From Pseudomonas sp. MYb185 (GTDB lineage Bacteria; Pseudomonadota; Gammaproteobacteria; Pseudomonadales; Pseudomonadaceae): a stretch of 57,801 bases of DNA. The DNA lies in NCBI RefSeq assembly GCF_002979975.1, contig NZ_PCQD01000015.1, forward strand, positions 1 to 57,801, in the 5' to 3' direction. Made by a program: the position numbers and the translations under genes. How positions within the stretch are numbered: the first letter of the stretch is position 1; every line of letters begins with the position of its first letter. This document shows, piece by piece, positions 47,304 through 56,916 of the stretch. A model generated the notes under the pieces. It saw only the letters and a program-made list of their open reading frames with translations. It did not search any database and was not told the origin of the DNA.

Positions 47304-48125
47304 ATGAACCTGCGACCTTTTCTGACCCTGTGCGTCACCCTGCTCCTCGCTCTGGGCTCGGCCCAACTTGCAGCGGCGCCGAAGACCGAAATCATCCCCC
47401 TCGGCTACAGCATGGCCGAGGATCTGCTGCCTGCCATCCAGCCATTGCTGCGTCCCGATGAGCGGGTTTCCGCCTACGGCAACCAGTTGATCATTCGCGC
47501 CGAGCCACAACGACTGCAGGAAATCCGCGCCCTGCTGGCTGACCTTGACCGCCAACCCGCGCAGCTGCGCATCAGCGTCAGCACCGCCGGCAGCTCAATC
47601 GGCAGCCAAAGCGGTTACCGGGTGGACGGGCGAATCGACACCGGCGCTGGTGATGTCGTCGTCGGCCGCCCTGGAAGCGGCAACCAGGCCCGTATTATCC
47701 GCCGCGAAACCCGTGGCGCCAACGACGGTACCCGGGTGATCACGGCCAGTGAGGGCCATCCCGTTCTGATTCAGACCGGCCAGAGCATCCCGCTGACCTC
47801 GACTACGACCAATATCTATGGCCAGGTGATGCGGCAGACTGAATATCACGATGTGACATCGGGTTTCTATGCCACCGTTCGCCTCAATGGCGACCGCGCG
47901 ACCATCACTCTCAGTGCCAACAATGATCGGCTGCATCCGGCAAACGATGACGTCATCGAGGTACAGCGAGCCGATACCGTGGTCACTGCACGCCTCGGCG
48001 AATGGGTCACCATAGGCGGTGTGGATGATCTGGACCGCAGCCAGGATCAGGACATCGGTCGACGCACCACCACCCGTAGTGCCCAGCAACAGAGCGTCCG
48101 GCTGATGGTCGAACGGCTCGATTAG
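47304..48125 (+). CDS. Exported secretin-like (NolW/N-domain) protein
   Basis: A 273-residue protein with a signal peptide of about 24 residues (ending QLAAA). An N1/NolW-type domain (about 28-95) has the IPLGYSMAEDLLPAIQPLL and RLQEIRALLADLDRQP pattern, and the C-terminal part resembles the start of a secretin barrel (VLIQTGQSIPLTST). At 273 residues it is too short to form a full secretin channel, and no type II or IV system genes are nearby. A similar gene neighbours aceA in other pseudomonads. The role is unknown. Confidence 0.75.
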   Translation: MNLRPFLTLCVTLLLALGSAQLAAAPKTEIIPLGYSMAEDLLPAIQPLLRPDERVSAYGNQLIIRAEPQRLQEIRALLADLDRQPAQLRISVSTAGSSIGSQSGYRVDGRIDTGAGDVVVGRPGSGNQARIIRRETRGANDGTRVITASEGHPVLIQTGQSIPLTSTTTNIYGQVMRQTEYHDVTSGFYATVRLNGDRATITLSANNDRLHPANDDVIEVQRADTVVTARLGEWVTIGGVDDLDRSQDQDIGRRTTTRSAQQQSVRLMVERLD

Positions 48126-48581
48126 CCTTTGTTGCATTTTTGTAGTGTTTTAATAAATTCACTACAAACTGCATTGACTTCTGTTTTCTTAACCCGCATT
48201 ATTGCCCCGCTCCCGCTAGCCGGAGCCCCTTTAAGAGGGTCTCCGGATGGGCTCCTGAACCTAAGGAACCATCTGTGTCTCAACAGCCCACAAGGCAGTT
48301 CGACGAGGTTGCGACTGGAACGAAGTTGTCCTGAGGGACGGGGAAGCGATTAAAACGTAGCAGCCTGCATGACACAGGAGCGGCCGAATACTCTGCCAAG
48401 CTGCCAGCTTGTTCGAGATGCGCCATCCAGGTCGTAGACTGTTCGTCACCCTCCTCTCTTCATGTCATTCTTCAATCCGGTCACTGTTTCGACGCACTGC
48501 GGAGTGCCGCACCCTAGCTCTGGCTGATGGGTTCGGGGTCGACTAACGTCAGAACCAAACGCAAACTTTGAAGGATTGACC
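48126..48581 (+). promoter_or_regulatory. aceA upstream region: operator, promoter and folded leader
   Basis: A 456-bp non-coding region. TGTAGT-N14-ACTACA (48141-48166, within a 9-bp inverted repeat 48139-48168) lies just upstream of a sigma70-like promoter: TTGACT 48174-48179, 17-bp spacer, CATTAT 48197-48202. Transcription from there would give a leader of about 370 nt. It could start with either of two exclusive hairpins, CCGGAG/CTCCGG (48220-48246) or GGAGCCC/GGGCTCC (48222-48255). No small gene is evident. Confidence 0.6.
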
Positions 48582-50180
48582 ATGTCTGCATATCAAAACG
48601 ATATCAAAGCAGTTGCCGCGCTCAAAGAAACCGCCGGTAACGGCTGGAACGCCATCAACCCGGAATCCGTCGCGCGCATGCGTGCACAGAACCGTTTCAA
48701 AACCGGTCTGGATATCGCCAAGTACACTGCTGCTATCATGCGCAAGGACATGGCAGAGTACGATGCCGATTCGTCTGCTTACACTCAGTCCCTGGGCTGC
48801 TGGCACGGTTTCATCGGTCAACAGAAACTGATCTCCATCAAGAAGCACCTGCAAACCACCAACAAGCGCTACCTCTACCTGTCCGGCTGGATGGTGGCGG
48901 CCCTGCGTTCCGAGTTCGGCCCCCTGCCCGACCAGTCCATGCATGAGAAGACCGCCGTTTCCGGTCTGATCGAGGAGCTGTACACCTTCCTGCGCCAGGC
49001 TGACGCCCGCGAACTGGATCTGCTGTTCTCCGCACTGGACGATGCCCGCGAAGCCGGCGACAAAGCCAAGCAGGACGCTATCCAGGCGCAGATCGACAAC
49101 TTCGAAACCCATGTTGTGCCGATCATCGCCGACATCGACGCCGGTTTCGGTAACGCCGAAGCCACTTACCTGCTGGCCAAGCAGATGATCGAAGCGGGTG
49201 CCTGCTGCATCCAGCTCGAAAACCAGGTATCCGACGAGAAGCAGTGCGGCCACCAGGACGGCAAGGTCACTGTGCCCCACTCCGACTTCCTGGCCAAGAT
49301 CAACGCGGTTCGCTATGCGTTCCTCGAGCTGGGTGTTGACGACGGCGTCATCGTTGCCCGTACCGACTCCCTGGGCGCAGGCCTGACCAAGCAGATCGCC
49401 GTGACCAACGAACCAGGCGACCTGGGCGACCTGTACAACAGCTTCCTCGATGGCGATTACATCGAGAACGCTGATGCCATCGAGAACGGTGACGTGGTCA
49501 TCAAGGCCAACGGCAAACTGCTCAAGCCCAAGCGCCTGGCCTCCGGCCTGTTCCAGTTCCGCAAGGATACTGGTGTCGATCGCGTGGTGCTGGATTGCAT
49601 CACCTCCCTGCAGCACGGTGCCGACCTGCTGTGGATCGAAACCGAGAAGCCTCACGTTGGCCAGATCGCCGAAATGGTCAACCGCATCCGCGAAGTGGTT
49701 CCGAACGCCAAGCTGGTATACAACAACAGCCCGTCGTTCAACTGGACGCTGAACTTCCGTCAGCAGGTGTTCGATGCCTGGGCCGCCGAAGGCAAGGATG
49801 TATCCGCCTACGACCGCGCCAACCTGATGAGTGTCGAGTACGACGAGACCGAGCTGTGCAAGGAAGCCGATGAGCGCATCCGTACCTTCCAGAAGGACGC
49901 TGCGCGTGAAGCAGGTATCTTCCATCACCTGATCACTCTGCCGACCTACCACACTGCTGCACTGTCGACCGACAACCTGGCCAAGGGTTACTTCGCCGAA
50001 GAAGGCATGCTGGCCTACGTCAAGGGTGTGCAGCGTCAGGAAATTCGCCAGGGTATCGCCTGCGTCAAGCACCAGAACATGGCTGGCTCCGATATCGGTG
50101 ACAACCATAAGGAATACTTCGCTGGTGAAGCGGCACTGAAAGCCGGCGGTAAAGACAACACCATGAACCAGTTCGGCTGA
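48582..50180 (+). CDS. aceA: Isocitrate lyase
   Basis: A 532-residue glyoxylate-shunt enzyme of the long pseudomonad subfamily, splitting isocitrate to succinate and glyoxylate. The active-site signature reads KQCGH, with catalytic Cys222, rather than the KKCGH of E. coli. ATG 48582 has AAGGA upstream; TTG 48576 is less likely. It is needed for growth on the acetate that the exa/acs genes would generate. Confidence 0.95.
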   Translation: MSAYQNDIKAVAALKETAGNGWNAINPESVARMRAQNRFKTGLDIAKYTAAIMRKDMAEYDADSSAYTQSLGCWHGFIGQQKLISIKKHLQTTNKRYLYLSGWMVAALRSEFGPLPDQSMHEKTAVSGLIEELYTFLRQADARELDLLFSALDDAREAGDKAKQDAIQAQIDNFETHVVPIIADIDAGFGNAEATYLLAKQMIEAGACCIQLENQVSDEKQCGHQDGKVTVPHSDFLAKINAVRYAFLELGVDDGVIVARTDSLGAGLTKQIAVTNEPGDLGDLYNSFLDGDYIENADAIENGDVVIKANGKLLKPKRLASGLFQFRKDTGVDRVVLDCITSLQHGADLLWIETEKPHVGQIAEMVNRIREVVPNAKLVYNNSPSFNWTLNFRQQVFDAWAAEGKDVSAYDRANLMSVEYDETELCKEADERIRTFQKDAAREAGIFHHLITLPTYHTAALSTDNLAKGYFAEEGMLAYVKGVQRQEIRQGIACVKHQNMAGSDIGDNHKEYFAGEAALKAGGKDNTMNQFG

Positions 50181-50219
50181 TAGGCCATCCGGTTTACGGG
50201 CCTCGGCCCGGGTGTTGAG

Positions 50220-50245
50220 AAAAGGCCACCTTCGGGTGGCCTTTT
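50220..50245 (+). terminator. Rho-independent terminator of aceA
   Basis: An 11-bp stem AAAAGGCCACC/GGTGGCCTTTT with a TTCG tetraloop, 39 bp after the aceA stop. Confidence 0.9.
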
Positions 50246-50382
50246 CCATATGGGCGCAGCACAGCGGCAAGCAAGCGGCTGTTGCCCCCTGGGCAAGTCG
50301 CGTACAATGCGCCCTTCATTGCCGGACATGACTGTTTCAGCAACGCTCTGTCGGCGCATCATGCAGCAGCAGGTTTTAAAGA

Positions 50383-50829
50383 ATGGCACGTTTACATTTG
50401 GAATTTCCGGAAGATCAGTTCTATTTCACTACGCAACTGACAGTCCGTATCACCGATATCAACTCGGGCAAGCACCTGGCCAATGATTCGATGGTTTCAA
50501 TGATATCCGAGGCACGGGCGCGCTTTCTGTATCAGTTCGGCATAGAGGAAGTCAGCGTCAATGATGTAGGTATCATTGTTACCGATATGGCCACCACCTA
50601 TCTCAAGGAAGCCTTCGCTCGGGAGGCATTGATCTTTGAAGTCGGGCTGATGGATTTGAACAGGTATGGTGGAGATATCATCTTCCGTATTACCAAGGCC
50701 GAGGGTGGGGATCTGGTTGCCCTGGCCAAGTCCGGTTTCGTCTTCTACAACTTCCTCGCGGCCAAGGTGACACCCATGCCGGAAGACTTCAGATTGCGCT
50801 TCCCTGGCGTCAATCAGATAGAGGAATGA
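50383..50829 (+). CDS. Hot-dog-fold acyl-CoA thioesterase
   Basis: A 148-residue single 4HBT-type domain. The N-terminal strand TVRITDINSGKHLANDSMVSM, with its Asp-Asn pair, resembles YbgC/FcbC-type thioesterases, which hydrolyse acyl-CoA esters. It is a monocistronic unit convergent with oprF. The substrate is not predictable. Confidence 0.82.
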   Translation: MARLHLEFPEDQFYFTTQLTVRITDINSGKHLANDSMVSMISEARARFLYQFGIEEVSVNDVGIIVTDMATTYLKEAFAREALIFEVGLMDLNRYGGDIIFRITKAEGGDLVALAKSGFVFYNFLAAKVTPMPEDFRLRFPGVNQIEE

Positions 50830-50839
50830 CAGGATGCCG

Positions 50840-50860
50840 AGCCCGATCTCTATTCGGGCT
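50840..50860 (+). terminator. Hairpin after the thioesterase gene
   Basis: A 7-bp stem AGCCCGA/TCGGGCT with a 7-nt loop, 10 bp after the stop; no T tract. Confidence 0.4.
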
Positions 50861-50933
50861 TGATGACCCGCCCGGATACGAACCGGGACGCCCCACCCCG
50901 GTGGCACTTTCAATCAAGATATCCAGCTATAAA

Positions 50934-50959
50934 AAAACCCGGTCAATTGACCGGGTTTT
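50934..50959. terminator. Bidirectional terminator between the thioesterase and oprF
   Basis: A 26-bp perfect palindrome formed by AAAACCCGGTCAA and its complement, A-rich and T-rich at its edges, between convergent genes. Confidence 0.88.
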
Positions 50960-50975
50960 CGTTGCTGAAGATCGA

Positions 50976-51935
50976 TTAACGAACTTCAACCTCTGTTTCC
51001 ACTTCCGCTTCCACACGACGGTTCATGGCACGGCCATCGTCGGTAGCGTTGTCAGCGATCGGACGGGATTCACCGTGGCCGACAGCGTTCACGCGGGAGG
51101 ACTCGACACCTTCGGCAATCAGAGCTTCACGAACCGAGTTGGCACGACGCTCGGACAGATTCTGGTTGTAGGCATCGGTACCGACGGAGTCAGTGTGACC
51201 TTCAACGGTGGTGGTGACCGACGGGTAGGTCTTCATGAACTCAGCCAGGCTCTGGATATCCTGACGGAACTCGGGGCGAATGGTGTCACGGTCGAAGTCG
51301 AACTTGACGTCCAGCTCAACACGGACGGACTGCATTTCAGGAGCCGGTTCGGGAGCCGGAGCCGGTGCGGGAGCAGGCTCAGCCTGAGCTACAACCGGAG
51401 CGGGTTTGCCACCGAAGTTCAGACCCAGGCCAACGCCCGCCTGCCATTCGGTGTTGCGATGATCCAGGCCGTACAGCGCGTCAACGCCGGCCTTGACGAA
51501 GAAGTTCTCGTTCAGATAGTTCTTCACACCGAAGCCGGCCTGCGCGATGGTAGTGCGGTCACGCTGGCTGGTGCCAACCTGATCCAGCTCCTGGTGAGCG
51601 AAGCCACCGGAAACGTAGGGACGCAGAGCGCCTTCTCCGAAGTGGTATACGGCTTCAACGTGGGCCAGACGACCGTCGATGTCCTCGCCGGTAATATCGG
51701 AGTCCAGGCTCTTGTAAGTACCCAGGCCGATATTCAACAGTACGTCGTCGGTGACAAAGTAACCCAGGCTGCCACCAACCAGAGTACCGTCGTCCAGGTT
51801 ACGCATGCTGTCGGTGAAATAGCGCTTGGCGAAGGCTTCAACTTCAACCGAGCCGGCGCTCTGGGCCATGACCGGCAGCGCGGAAGCTGTAATAGCTGCG
51901 CCTACAACGATACCTACTGTGTTTTTCAATTTCAT
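50976..51935 (-). CDS. oprF: OprF-like OmpA-family outer-membrane porin
   Basis: A 319-residue protein: signal peptide of about 24 residues (ending PVMAQ), an eight-strand N-terminal barrel (about 28-178), a Pro-Ala hinge (about 185-205), and an OmpA C-terminal peptidoglycan-binding domain with GHTDSVGTDAYN and SERRANSVREAL. Unlike P. aeruginosa OprF it contains no cysteines. It anchors the envelope and is a non-specific porin; it follows sigX, which controls oprF in pseudomonads. The upstream region contains TTTTGCGCAAAA at 51971-51982 and a possible -10 box TATACT (minus strand, 51993-51998). Confidence 0.93.
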   Translation of the reverse strand: MKLKNTVGIVVGAAITASALPVMAQSAGSVEVEAFAKRYFTDSMRNLDDGTLVGGSLGYFVTDDVLLNIGLGTYKSLDSDITGEDIDGRLAHVEAVYHFGEGALRPYVSGGFAHQELDQVGTSQRDRTTIAQAGFGVKNYLNENFFVKAGVDALYGLDHRNTEWQAGVGLGLNFGGKPAPVVAQAEPAPAPAPAPEPAPEMQSVRVELDVKFDFDRDTIRPEFRQDIQSLAEFMKTYPSVTTTVEGHTDSVGTDAYNQNLSERRANSVREALIAEGVESSRVNAVGHGESRPIADNATDDGRAMNRRVEAEVETEVEVR

Positions 51936-52031
51936 CTTTGAATCCCCGTTAAATCCATTCGGACGTTAGGTTTTGCGCAAAACTCGGAAGGGAGTATAGC
52001 AGAGTTGAGAAAAGAGCAATATGAGAAGGGC

Positions 52032-52631
52032 CTAAAAAGGATTGCTTATATGCTTGCGCAGCTTCTCCAGTGCACGTTTGTACCGCATCTTCGTCGCACT
52101 CAGACCCATATTCATAATATCGGATATCTCCTGAAACTCCAGCTCGGCCACGAAGCGCAACACCAGAATCTCGCGATCCACCTGGTTGACATGCACGAGC
52201 CAATGATCGAGCCCCTTGCTGTCCACCGCCGGACTCTCTGGTTCGTGAGCCTCTTCCTGACCGTCCAAACTCAGCGCATCGTATAACCGTCGTTTCCGCT
52301 TTTCTTTTCGATACTGAGTAATGCACTCATTGTAAGTAATACTATATAGCCATGTCTTGAACTTGGCCTTGCCTTCGAAGTGCTTCAGTCCATGCAGCAC
52401 TTTGAGCATTACTTCCTGACATACATCATCAGCATCCCTTTCGTTGCCAAGATACCGGGCACACACATTGTAGAGTGTACGCTGGTACCTTCGCATCAGC
52501 TCCTCATAGGCAACGGTGGTATGAAAAAGTTCACGGTTAGCGCGAATTACCAGTTCCTCATCCGTCATCTCGGATAACTGGTCGCGGCTGCGCGAAGCTG
52601 GGGTATCGGTCAAAACAGTGTCATCAATCAA
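52032..52631 (-). CDS. sigX: ECF sigma factor SigX
   Basis: A 199-residue extracytoplasmic-function sigma factor. Region 2 has YEELMRRYQRTLYNVCARYLG and DADDVCQEVMLKVL; region 4 has REILVLRFVAELEFQEISDIM. SigX in pseudomonads responds to envelope stress and drives oprF and fatty-acid genes; no anti-sigma gene is adjacent. The TTG start (52631) is 20 bp after cmpX; ATG 52568 is an alternative. Confidence 0.93.
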   Translation of the reverse strand: MIDDTVLTDTPASRSRDQLSEMTDEELVIRANRELFHTTVAYEELMRRYQRTLYNVCARYLGNERDADDVCQEVMLKVLHGLKHFEGKAKFKTWLYSITYNECITQYRKEKRKRRLYDALSLDGQEEAHEPESPAVDSKGLDHWLVHVNQVDREILVLRFVAELEFQEISDIMNMGLSATKMRYKRALEKLRKHISNPF

Positions 52632-52651
52632 TGGGCAAGGCCGTGTCGCGG

Positions 52652-53473
52652 TCAGCGCGACACGGGTCTGTCGATCAGGGAGCGGTTGGGTACGGAAATG
52701 AGCCTTCCCTCATCATCCATGAGCGAGGTCTTGACGGTGCCTATTTCCTCGATAACACCCTCGGTACCGTCCACCGTGATGCGGTCCCCCACCTCATAGA
52801 GCTCACGCAGATATACCCCGGCGATGATCTGGCTGACCGTATCCCGGCTACCCAGCCCCATGGCCAGAGCCGCTGCAGCGCCGAAGGAAACCAGCACGAT
52901 GGCAATGACGGTATTGAGCAGCTGCGTCTCGATCTGCAACTGACCGATCGCCAGCGACACCGTGATGATCACCAGCAGCCCTTGGACAAGCCGGCTGATG
53001 CCGCCGGCATAATCGGCACCGATACTCTCGACGGTGCCCCGCACTACCCCGGCGACCAGGTGCGACAGCAGCAGGCCTGCGAGCAGAATGAGGGCGGCAC
53101 CGAATACCTTGGGCAGATAAAGAGCGAAGGCATCCAGCGTGGCCGATACCCGTGCCAGCCCCAGTGTTTCAGCGGCAGACACGACGAAAGTGAGAATGAT
53201 GAACCAATAGATGATCTTGCCGATCACCGCCGACACCGGCGAGGCGATGCCGATCCGGCTCAACATCTTGGTCACGCCCGCCCCGCTCATCAGCCGGTCC
53301 AGTCCCAGCTTGGCCAGCCCCTTGCTCAGAACCGCGTCAACGATCCGGGCAACGACGAACCCCAGCAGGATGATGAACAGTGCCGTGATCAGGTCGGGAA
53401 TGAATGAAGCTATCTTGGTCCACAGAGCAGTCATCGCAGAGATGAAGCCCTGGCTCCAGGTTTCTTGTTCCAT
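52652..53473 (-). CDS. cmpX: CmpX, small mechanosensitive channel-like protein
   Basis: A 273-residue inner-membrane protein with five or so helices (about 25-190) and a short MscS-like beta domain at the C-terminus (YEVGDRITVDGTEGVIEEIG). In P. aeruginosa loss of CmpX activates SigX, so it may sense membrane tension for the downstream sigma factor. It lies 10 bp after cfrX. Confidence 0.9.
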   Translation of the reverse strand: MEQETWSQGFISAMTALWTKIASFIPDLITALFIILLGFVVARIVDAVLSKGLAKLGLDRLMSGAGVTKMLSRIGIASPVSAVIGKIIYWFIILTFVVSAAETLGLARVSATLDAFALYLPKVFGAALILLAGLLLSHLVAGVVRGTVESIGADYAGGISRLVQGLLVIITVSLAIGQLQIETQLLNTVIAIVLVSFGAAAALAMGLGSRDTVSQIIAGVYLRELYEVGDRITVDGTEGVIEEIGTVKTSLMDDEGRLISVPNRSLIDRPVSR

Positions 53474-53483
53474 GACAGGCTCG

Positions 53484-53741
53484 CTATGAATTCAGATCAG
53501 TGGAAGAAAGGCTCTTCTTGGCATCGCGTCGTGCACTTCTGGCATGGCGCAGACCACGCGCACCACCCTCGCTGATGACCCAGCCCCAATTGGCGAACAG
53601 CTTGAGCAGATCGAACAGGCCACTGTGAATGTGGGCCCGGTGCAGAACGCGTTCCAAGCGCTTGTCGTCCTCCCCGGATGACTTCCGGGAGGCATCCTGC
53701 TGCATCAGACTGCGCAGATGGCGCTCAAAGGGATCGTCCAT
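53484..53741 (-). CDS. cfrX: CfrX-like small conserved protein
   Basis: An 85-residue protein starting at ATG 53741 (MDDPFERHLRSLM) with GGAGATAG upstream. It has a hydrophobic middle (HSGLFDLLKLFANWGWVISEG) and a basic C-terminal tail. The call rests on its position before cmpX-sigX-oprF, as cfrX has in P. aeruginosa. The biochemical role is unknown. Confidence 0.75.
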   Translation of the reverse strand: MDDPFERHLRSLMQQDASRKSSGEDDKRLERVLHRAHIHSGLFDLLKLFANWGWVISEGGARGLRHARSARRDAKKSLSSTDLNS

Positions 53742-53887
53742 GTCTATCTCCGAATCAGTGAGTAGGGCCGGGCCTGTTTTTGCGCGATGGCGAATGAAGC
53801 GGTAACAGACCCTCGGCACAGACGCGCGCCGGCCAGGCGATGTCACCTGACCGACGCGTCCCTCAGGGCAAGGGGTTGCCCTGCCTG

Positions 53888-54370
53888 CTACTCGGGCATC
53901 TTCAGCGCCACGGCTGAGACGATGATGCCGTTATTGTCGGCATACACGTACTCACCAGGGCGGAAGGTGACTCCGCCGAAGGTGACCGGCAGGTTGAGCT
54001 CGCCGATACCGCGCTTGTTGCTCTTCATCGGGTGGCTGGCCAGCGCCTGGACGCCCAGTGCCGTCTGCACCAGCACGTCGACGTCACGCACGCAGCCATA
54101 GATGATGATCCCCTCCCAGCCGCTCTTCGCTGCCTTCTCGGCCAGCATGTCACCCAGCATCGCGCAGCGCAGAGAGCCGCCGCCGTCCACCACCATGACC
54201 TTGCCGGTACCGTCCTGGCCGACCAGGTCCTTGACCACCGAATTGTCTTCAAAGCACTTGACCGTGACGATCTCGCCGCCGAAGGAGTCGTGGCCGCCGA
54301 AGTTGCTGAACATGGGTTCGACAACCGCGACGTCAGGGTAAGCGTCACACAGGTCTGGAGTTATATACAT
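53888..54370 (-). CDS. rraA: Regulator of RNase E activity RraA
   Basis: A 160-residue trimeric protein that binds RNase E and DEAD-box helicases to dampen mRNA decay. It shows the family segments [16 protein letters not shown] near the start and [20 protein letters not shown] near 58-77. It lies 18 bp downstream of ppsA on the same strand. An older misannotation of this family is MenG. Confidence 0.92.
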   Translation of the reverse strand: MYITPDLCDAYPDVAVVEPMFSNFGGHDSFGGEIVTVKCFEDNSVVKDLVGQDGTGKVMVVDGGGSLRCAMLGDMLAEKAAKSGWEGIIIYGCVRDVDVLVQTALGVQALASHPMKSNKRGIGELNLPVTFGGVTFRPGEYVYADNNGIIVSAVALKMPE

Positions 54371-54388
54371 CTCATGCTCCCGGGCTGA

Positions 54389-56758
54389 TCAGCCGTTGTT
54401 TTCCGCAAGGAAGAACCAGGTATCCATGACCGAGTCAGGGTTGAGCGACACGCTCTCGATCCCCTGCTCCATCAGCCAGCGCGCCAGATCCGGATGGTCC
54501 GACGGGCCCTGGCCACAGATGCCGATGTACTTGTCGGCCTTGCGGCAGGCAGCGATGGCATTGGCCAGCAGCTTCTTGACCGCCGCGTTCCGCTCGTCGA
54601 ACAGGTGGGCGATGATACCGGAGTCGCGATCCAGGCCCAGGGTCAGCTGGGTCAGGTCGTTGGAACCGATGGAGAAACCATCGAAGTGCTCGAGGAACTC
54701 ATCGGCCAGCAGCGCATTGGCCGGCAGCTCGCACATCATGATCAGGCGCAGACCGTTCTCGCCACGCTTGAGACCATTCTCGGCCAGCAGCTCGACTACC
54801 TGCCTGGCTTCACCCACGGTACGCACGAAGGGCACCATGATTTCCACGTTGGTCAGGCCCATCTCGTCACGTACCCGCTTCATCGCGCGGCACTCGAGCT
54901 CGAAGCAGTCGCGGAAGGATTCGCTGATATAGCGCGACGCACCGCGGAAGCCCAGCATGGGGTTTTCTTCTTCCGGCTCATACAGACGGCCGCCAATCAG
55001 GTTGGCGTATTCGTTGGACTTGAAGTCGGACAGGCGCACGATGACCTTCTTCGGCCAGAACGCCGCCGCCAGGGTGCTGACACCCTCGACCAGCTTGTCG
55101 ATATAGAAGCTGACCGGGTCGCTGTAGCCGGCAATGCGCTTCTCGACACTGTCCTTGACTTCCGACGGTAGGCCGTCGAAATTCAGCAGTGCCTTGGGAT
55201 GCACGCCGATCATGCGGTTGATGATGAATTCCAGACGCGCCAGACCGACACCTTCATTGGGCAGGTTGGCAAAGTCGAATGCGCGGTCCGGGTTGCCGAC
55301 GTTCATCATGATCTTGAACGGCAGCGGCGGCATGGCATCGACGCTGTTGGTACGGATGTCGAACTCCAGACGGCCGGCATAGATCATGCCGGTATCCCCT
55401 TCTGCACAGGAAACCGTGACTTCCTGGCCGTCACTCAGCTCACTGGTGGCGTTGCCGCAGCCGACCACGGCCGGAATACCCAGCTCACGTGCGATGATCG
55501 CCGCGTGGCAGGTCCGCCCGCCACGGTTGGTCACGATGGCGCTGGCGCGCTTCATCACCGGCTCCCAGTCAGGATCGGTCATGTCGGATACCAGTACGTC
55601 GCCTGGCTGTACCTTGTCCATTTCGGATACGTCGCGGATCACCTTGACCGGACCGGCGCCGATGCGCTGACCGATGGCACGACCTTCGACCAGGACGGTG
55701 CCCTTGTCCTTGAGCAGGTAGCGCTCCATGACGTTGACGTTGCTGCGGCTCTTCACGGTCTCGGGACGGGCTTGAACGATATACAGCTGATTATCGTCCC
55801 CGTCCTTGGCCCACTCGATGTCCATCGGGCAGCCATAGTGCTTCTCGATGATCAGCGCCTGACGGGCCAGGTTCACCACTTCCTCATCGCTCAGACAGAA
55901 GCGCGCGCGTTCAGCGGCGTCAACATCGACGGTCTTGACCGAACGGCCAGCCGAAGCCTCTTCGCCGTAGATCATCTTGATCGCCTTGCTGCCCAGGTTG
56001 CGGCGCAGGATCGATGGGCGCCCGGCTTCCAGGGTGGGCTTGTGTACATAGAACTCGTCGGGGTTGACGGCGCCCTGTACCACAGTCTCGCCAAGGCCGT
56101 AAGCACCGGTGATGAATACCACATCACGGAAACCGGACTCGGTATCCAGGGTAAACATGACACCGGCCGTACCGGTTTCGGAGCGCACCATGCGCTGCAC
56201 ACCCGCGGACAGGGCAACCAGCTTGTGATCGAAGCCCTGGTGAACGCGGTAGGAAATGGCGCGGTCATTGAACAGGGAGGCGAATACTTCCTTGGTCGCG
56301 CGGATCACATTGTCCACGCCACGGATATTGAGGAAGGTTTCCTGCTGGCCGGCGAAGGATGCATCGGGCAGATCCTCGGCAGTGGCGGAAGAGCGCACGG
56401 CCACGGCCAGGTTGTCGTTGCCGGCGGACAGTTCGGCGAAGGCGTCGCGGATGGCCTGATCCAGGGCTGCCGGGAATTCAGCGTCCATCACCCACTGGCG
56501 GATCTGGGCACCGGTACGGGCCAGGGCGTTGACATCATCCACATCCAGCGCGTCCAACGCGGCATTGATACGGTCATTGAGACCACTTTGTTCGAGAAAT
56601 TCGCGATACGCATCAGCTGTGGTGGCAAAACCACCCGGTACGGATACTCCGGCACCGGCCAGATTGCTGATCATTTCACCGAGCGAGGCGTTCTTGCCGC
56701 CAACACGCTCAACATCTCCAACACCCAGTTGCTCAAAGGACACTACGTACTCTAGCAA
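54389..56758 (-). CDS. ppsA: Phosphoenolpyruvate synthase
   Basis: A 789-residue enzyme making PEP from pyruvate and ATP. The N-terminal ATP-grasp domain is followed by the swivelling domain with catalytic His418 in [15 protein letters not shown] and a PEP-utilising TIM barrel with [11 protein letters not shown]. The start is TTG 56758 ([11 protein letters not shown]) with GGAGAG just upstream; the longer upstream frame is not conserved. It is divergent from ppsR and serves gluconeogenesis during growth on acetate or alcohols. Confidence 0.95.
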   Translation of the reverse strand: MLEYVVSFEQLGVGDVERVGGKNASLGEMISNLAGAGVSVPGGFATTADAYREFLEQSGLNDRINAALDALDVDDVNALARTGAQIRQWVMDAEFPAALDQAIRDAFAELSAGNDNLAVAVRSSATAEDLPDASFAGQQETFLNIRGVDNVIRATKEVFASLFNDRAISYRVHQGFDHKLVALSAGVQRMVRSETGTAGVMFTLDTESGFRDVVFITGAYGLGETVVQGAVNPDEFYVHKPTLEAGRPSILRRNLGSKAIKMIYGEEASAGRSVKTVDVDAAERARFCLSDEEVVNLARQALIIEKHYGCPMDIEWAKDGDDNQLYIVQARPETVKSRSNVNVMERYLLKDKGTVLVEGRAIGQRIGAGPVKVIRDVSEMDKVQPGDVLVSDMTDPDWEPVMKRASAIVTNRGGRTCHAAIIARELGIPAVVGCGNATSELSDGQEVTVSCAEGDTGMIYAGRLEFDIRTNSVDAMPPLPFKIMMNVGNPDRAFDFANLPNEGVGLARLEFIINRMIGVHPKALLNFDGLPSEVKDSVEKRIAGYSDPVSFYIDKLVEGVSTLAAAFWPKKVIVRLSDFKSNEYANLIGGRLYEPEEENPMLGFRGASRYISESFRDCFELECRAMKRVRDEMGLTNVEIMVPFVRTVGEARQVVELLAENGLKRGENGLRLIMMCELPANALLADEFLEHFDGFSIGSNDLTQLTLGLDRDSGIIAHLFDERNAAVKKLLANAIAACRKADKYIGICGQGPSDHPDLARWLMEQGIESVSLNPDSVMDTWFFLAENNG

Positions 56759-56916
56759 GGTGATCTCTCCGTCAATCAATGAATTAGGGTGGCAGCGCCG
56801 GCTTTGCCGTCTGGTCTGCAAGTCACAAATACGCCACAATGCCACTTCGACGCTCATTAAATAGAGGGCTTGGACCTCTGCCCTCAGCAAAATTCCGATA
56901 TTTTAAGGCTTCGCGC
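56759..56916. promoter_or_regulatory. ppsA/ppsR divergent promoter region
   Basis: A 158-bp region shared by ppsA (minus) and ppsR (plus). It is AT-richer near 56855-56900. No TGTAGT palindrome or copy of the exa motif is visible. Promoter boxes could not be fixed with confidence. Confidence 0.4.

Noticed and set aside
48129..48353. Small plus-strand reading frame upstream of aceA
   Set aside because: It overlaps the operator, promoter and hairpins, has no ribosome site and no recognisable similarity.
50862..50915. tRNA-like 3' half on the minus strand (CCCGG-TTCGTAT-CCGGG arm followed by CGGGTCATCA)
   Set aside because: The arm looks like a T-stem and loop, but the loop lacks the conserved A and no matching 5' acceptor strand or anticodon arm is present. 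It may be a chance GC-rich fold or a decayed remnant.
56759..56890. Upstream extension of ppsA to 56890
   Set aside because: The extra 44 residues are not family-like and would cover the divergent promoter; TTG 56758 with GGAGAG matches the usual PpsA length.
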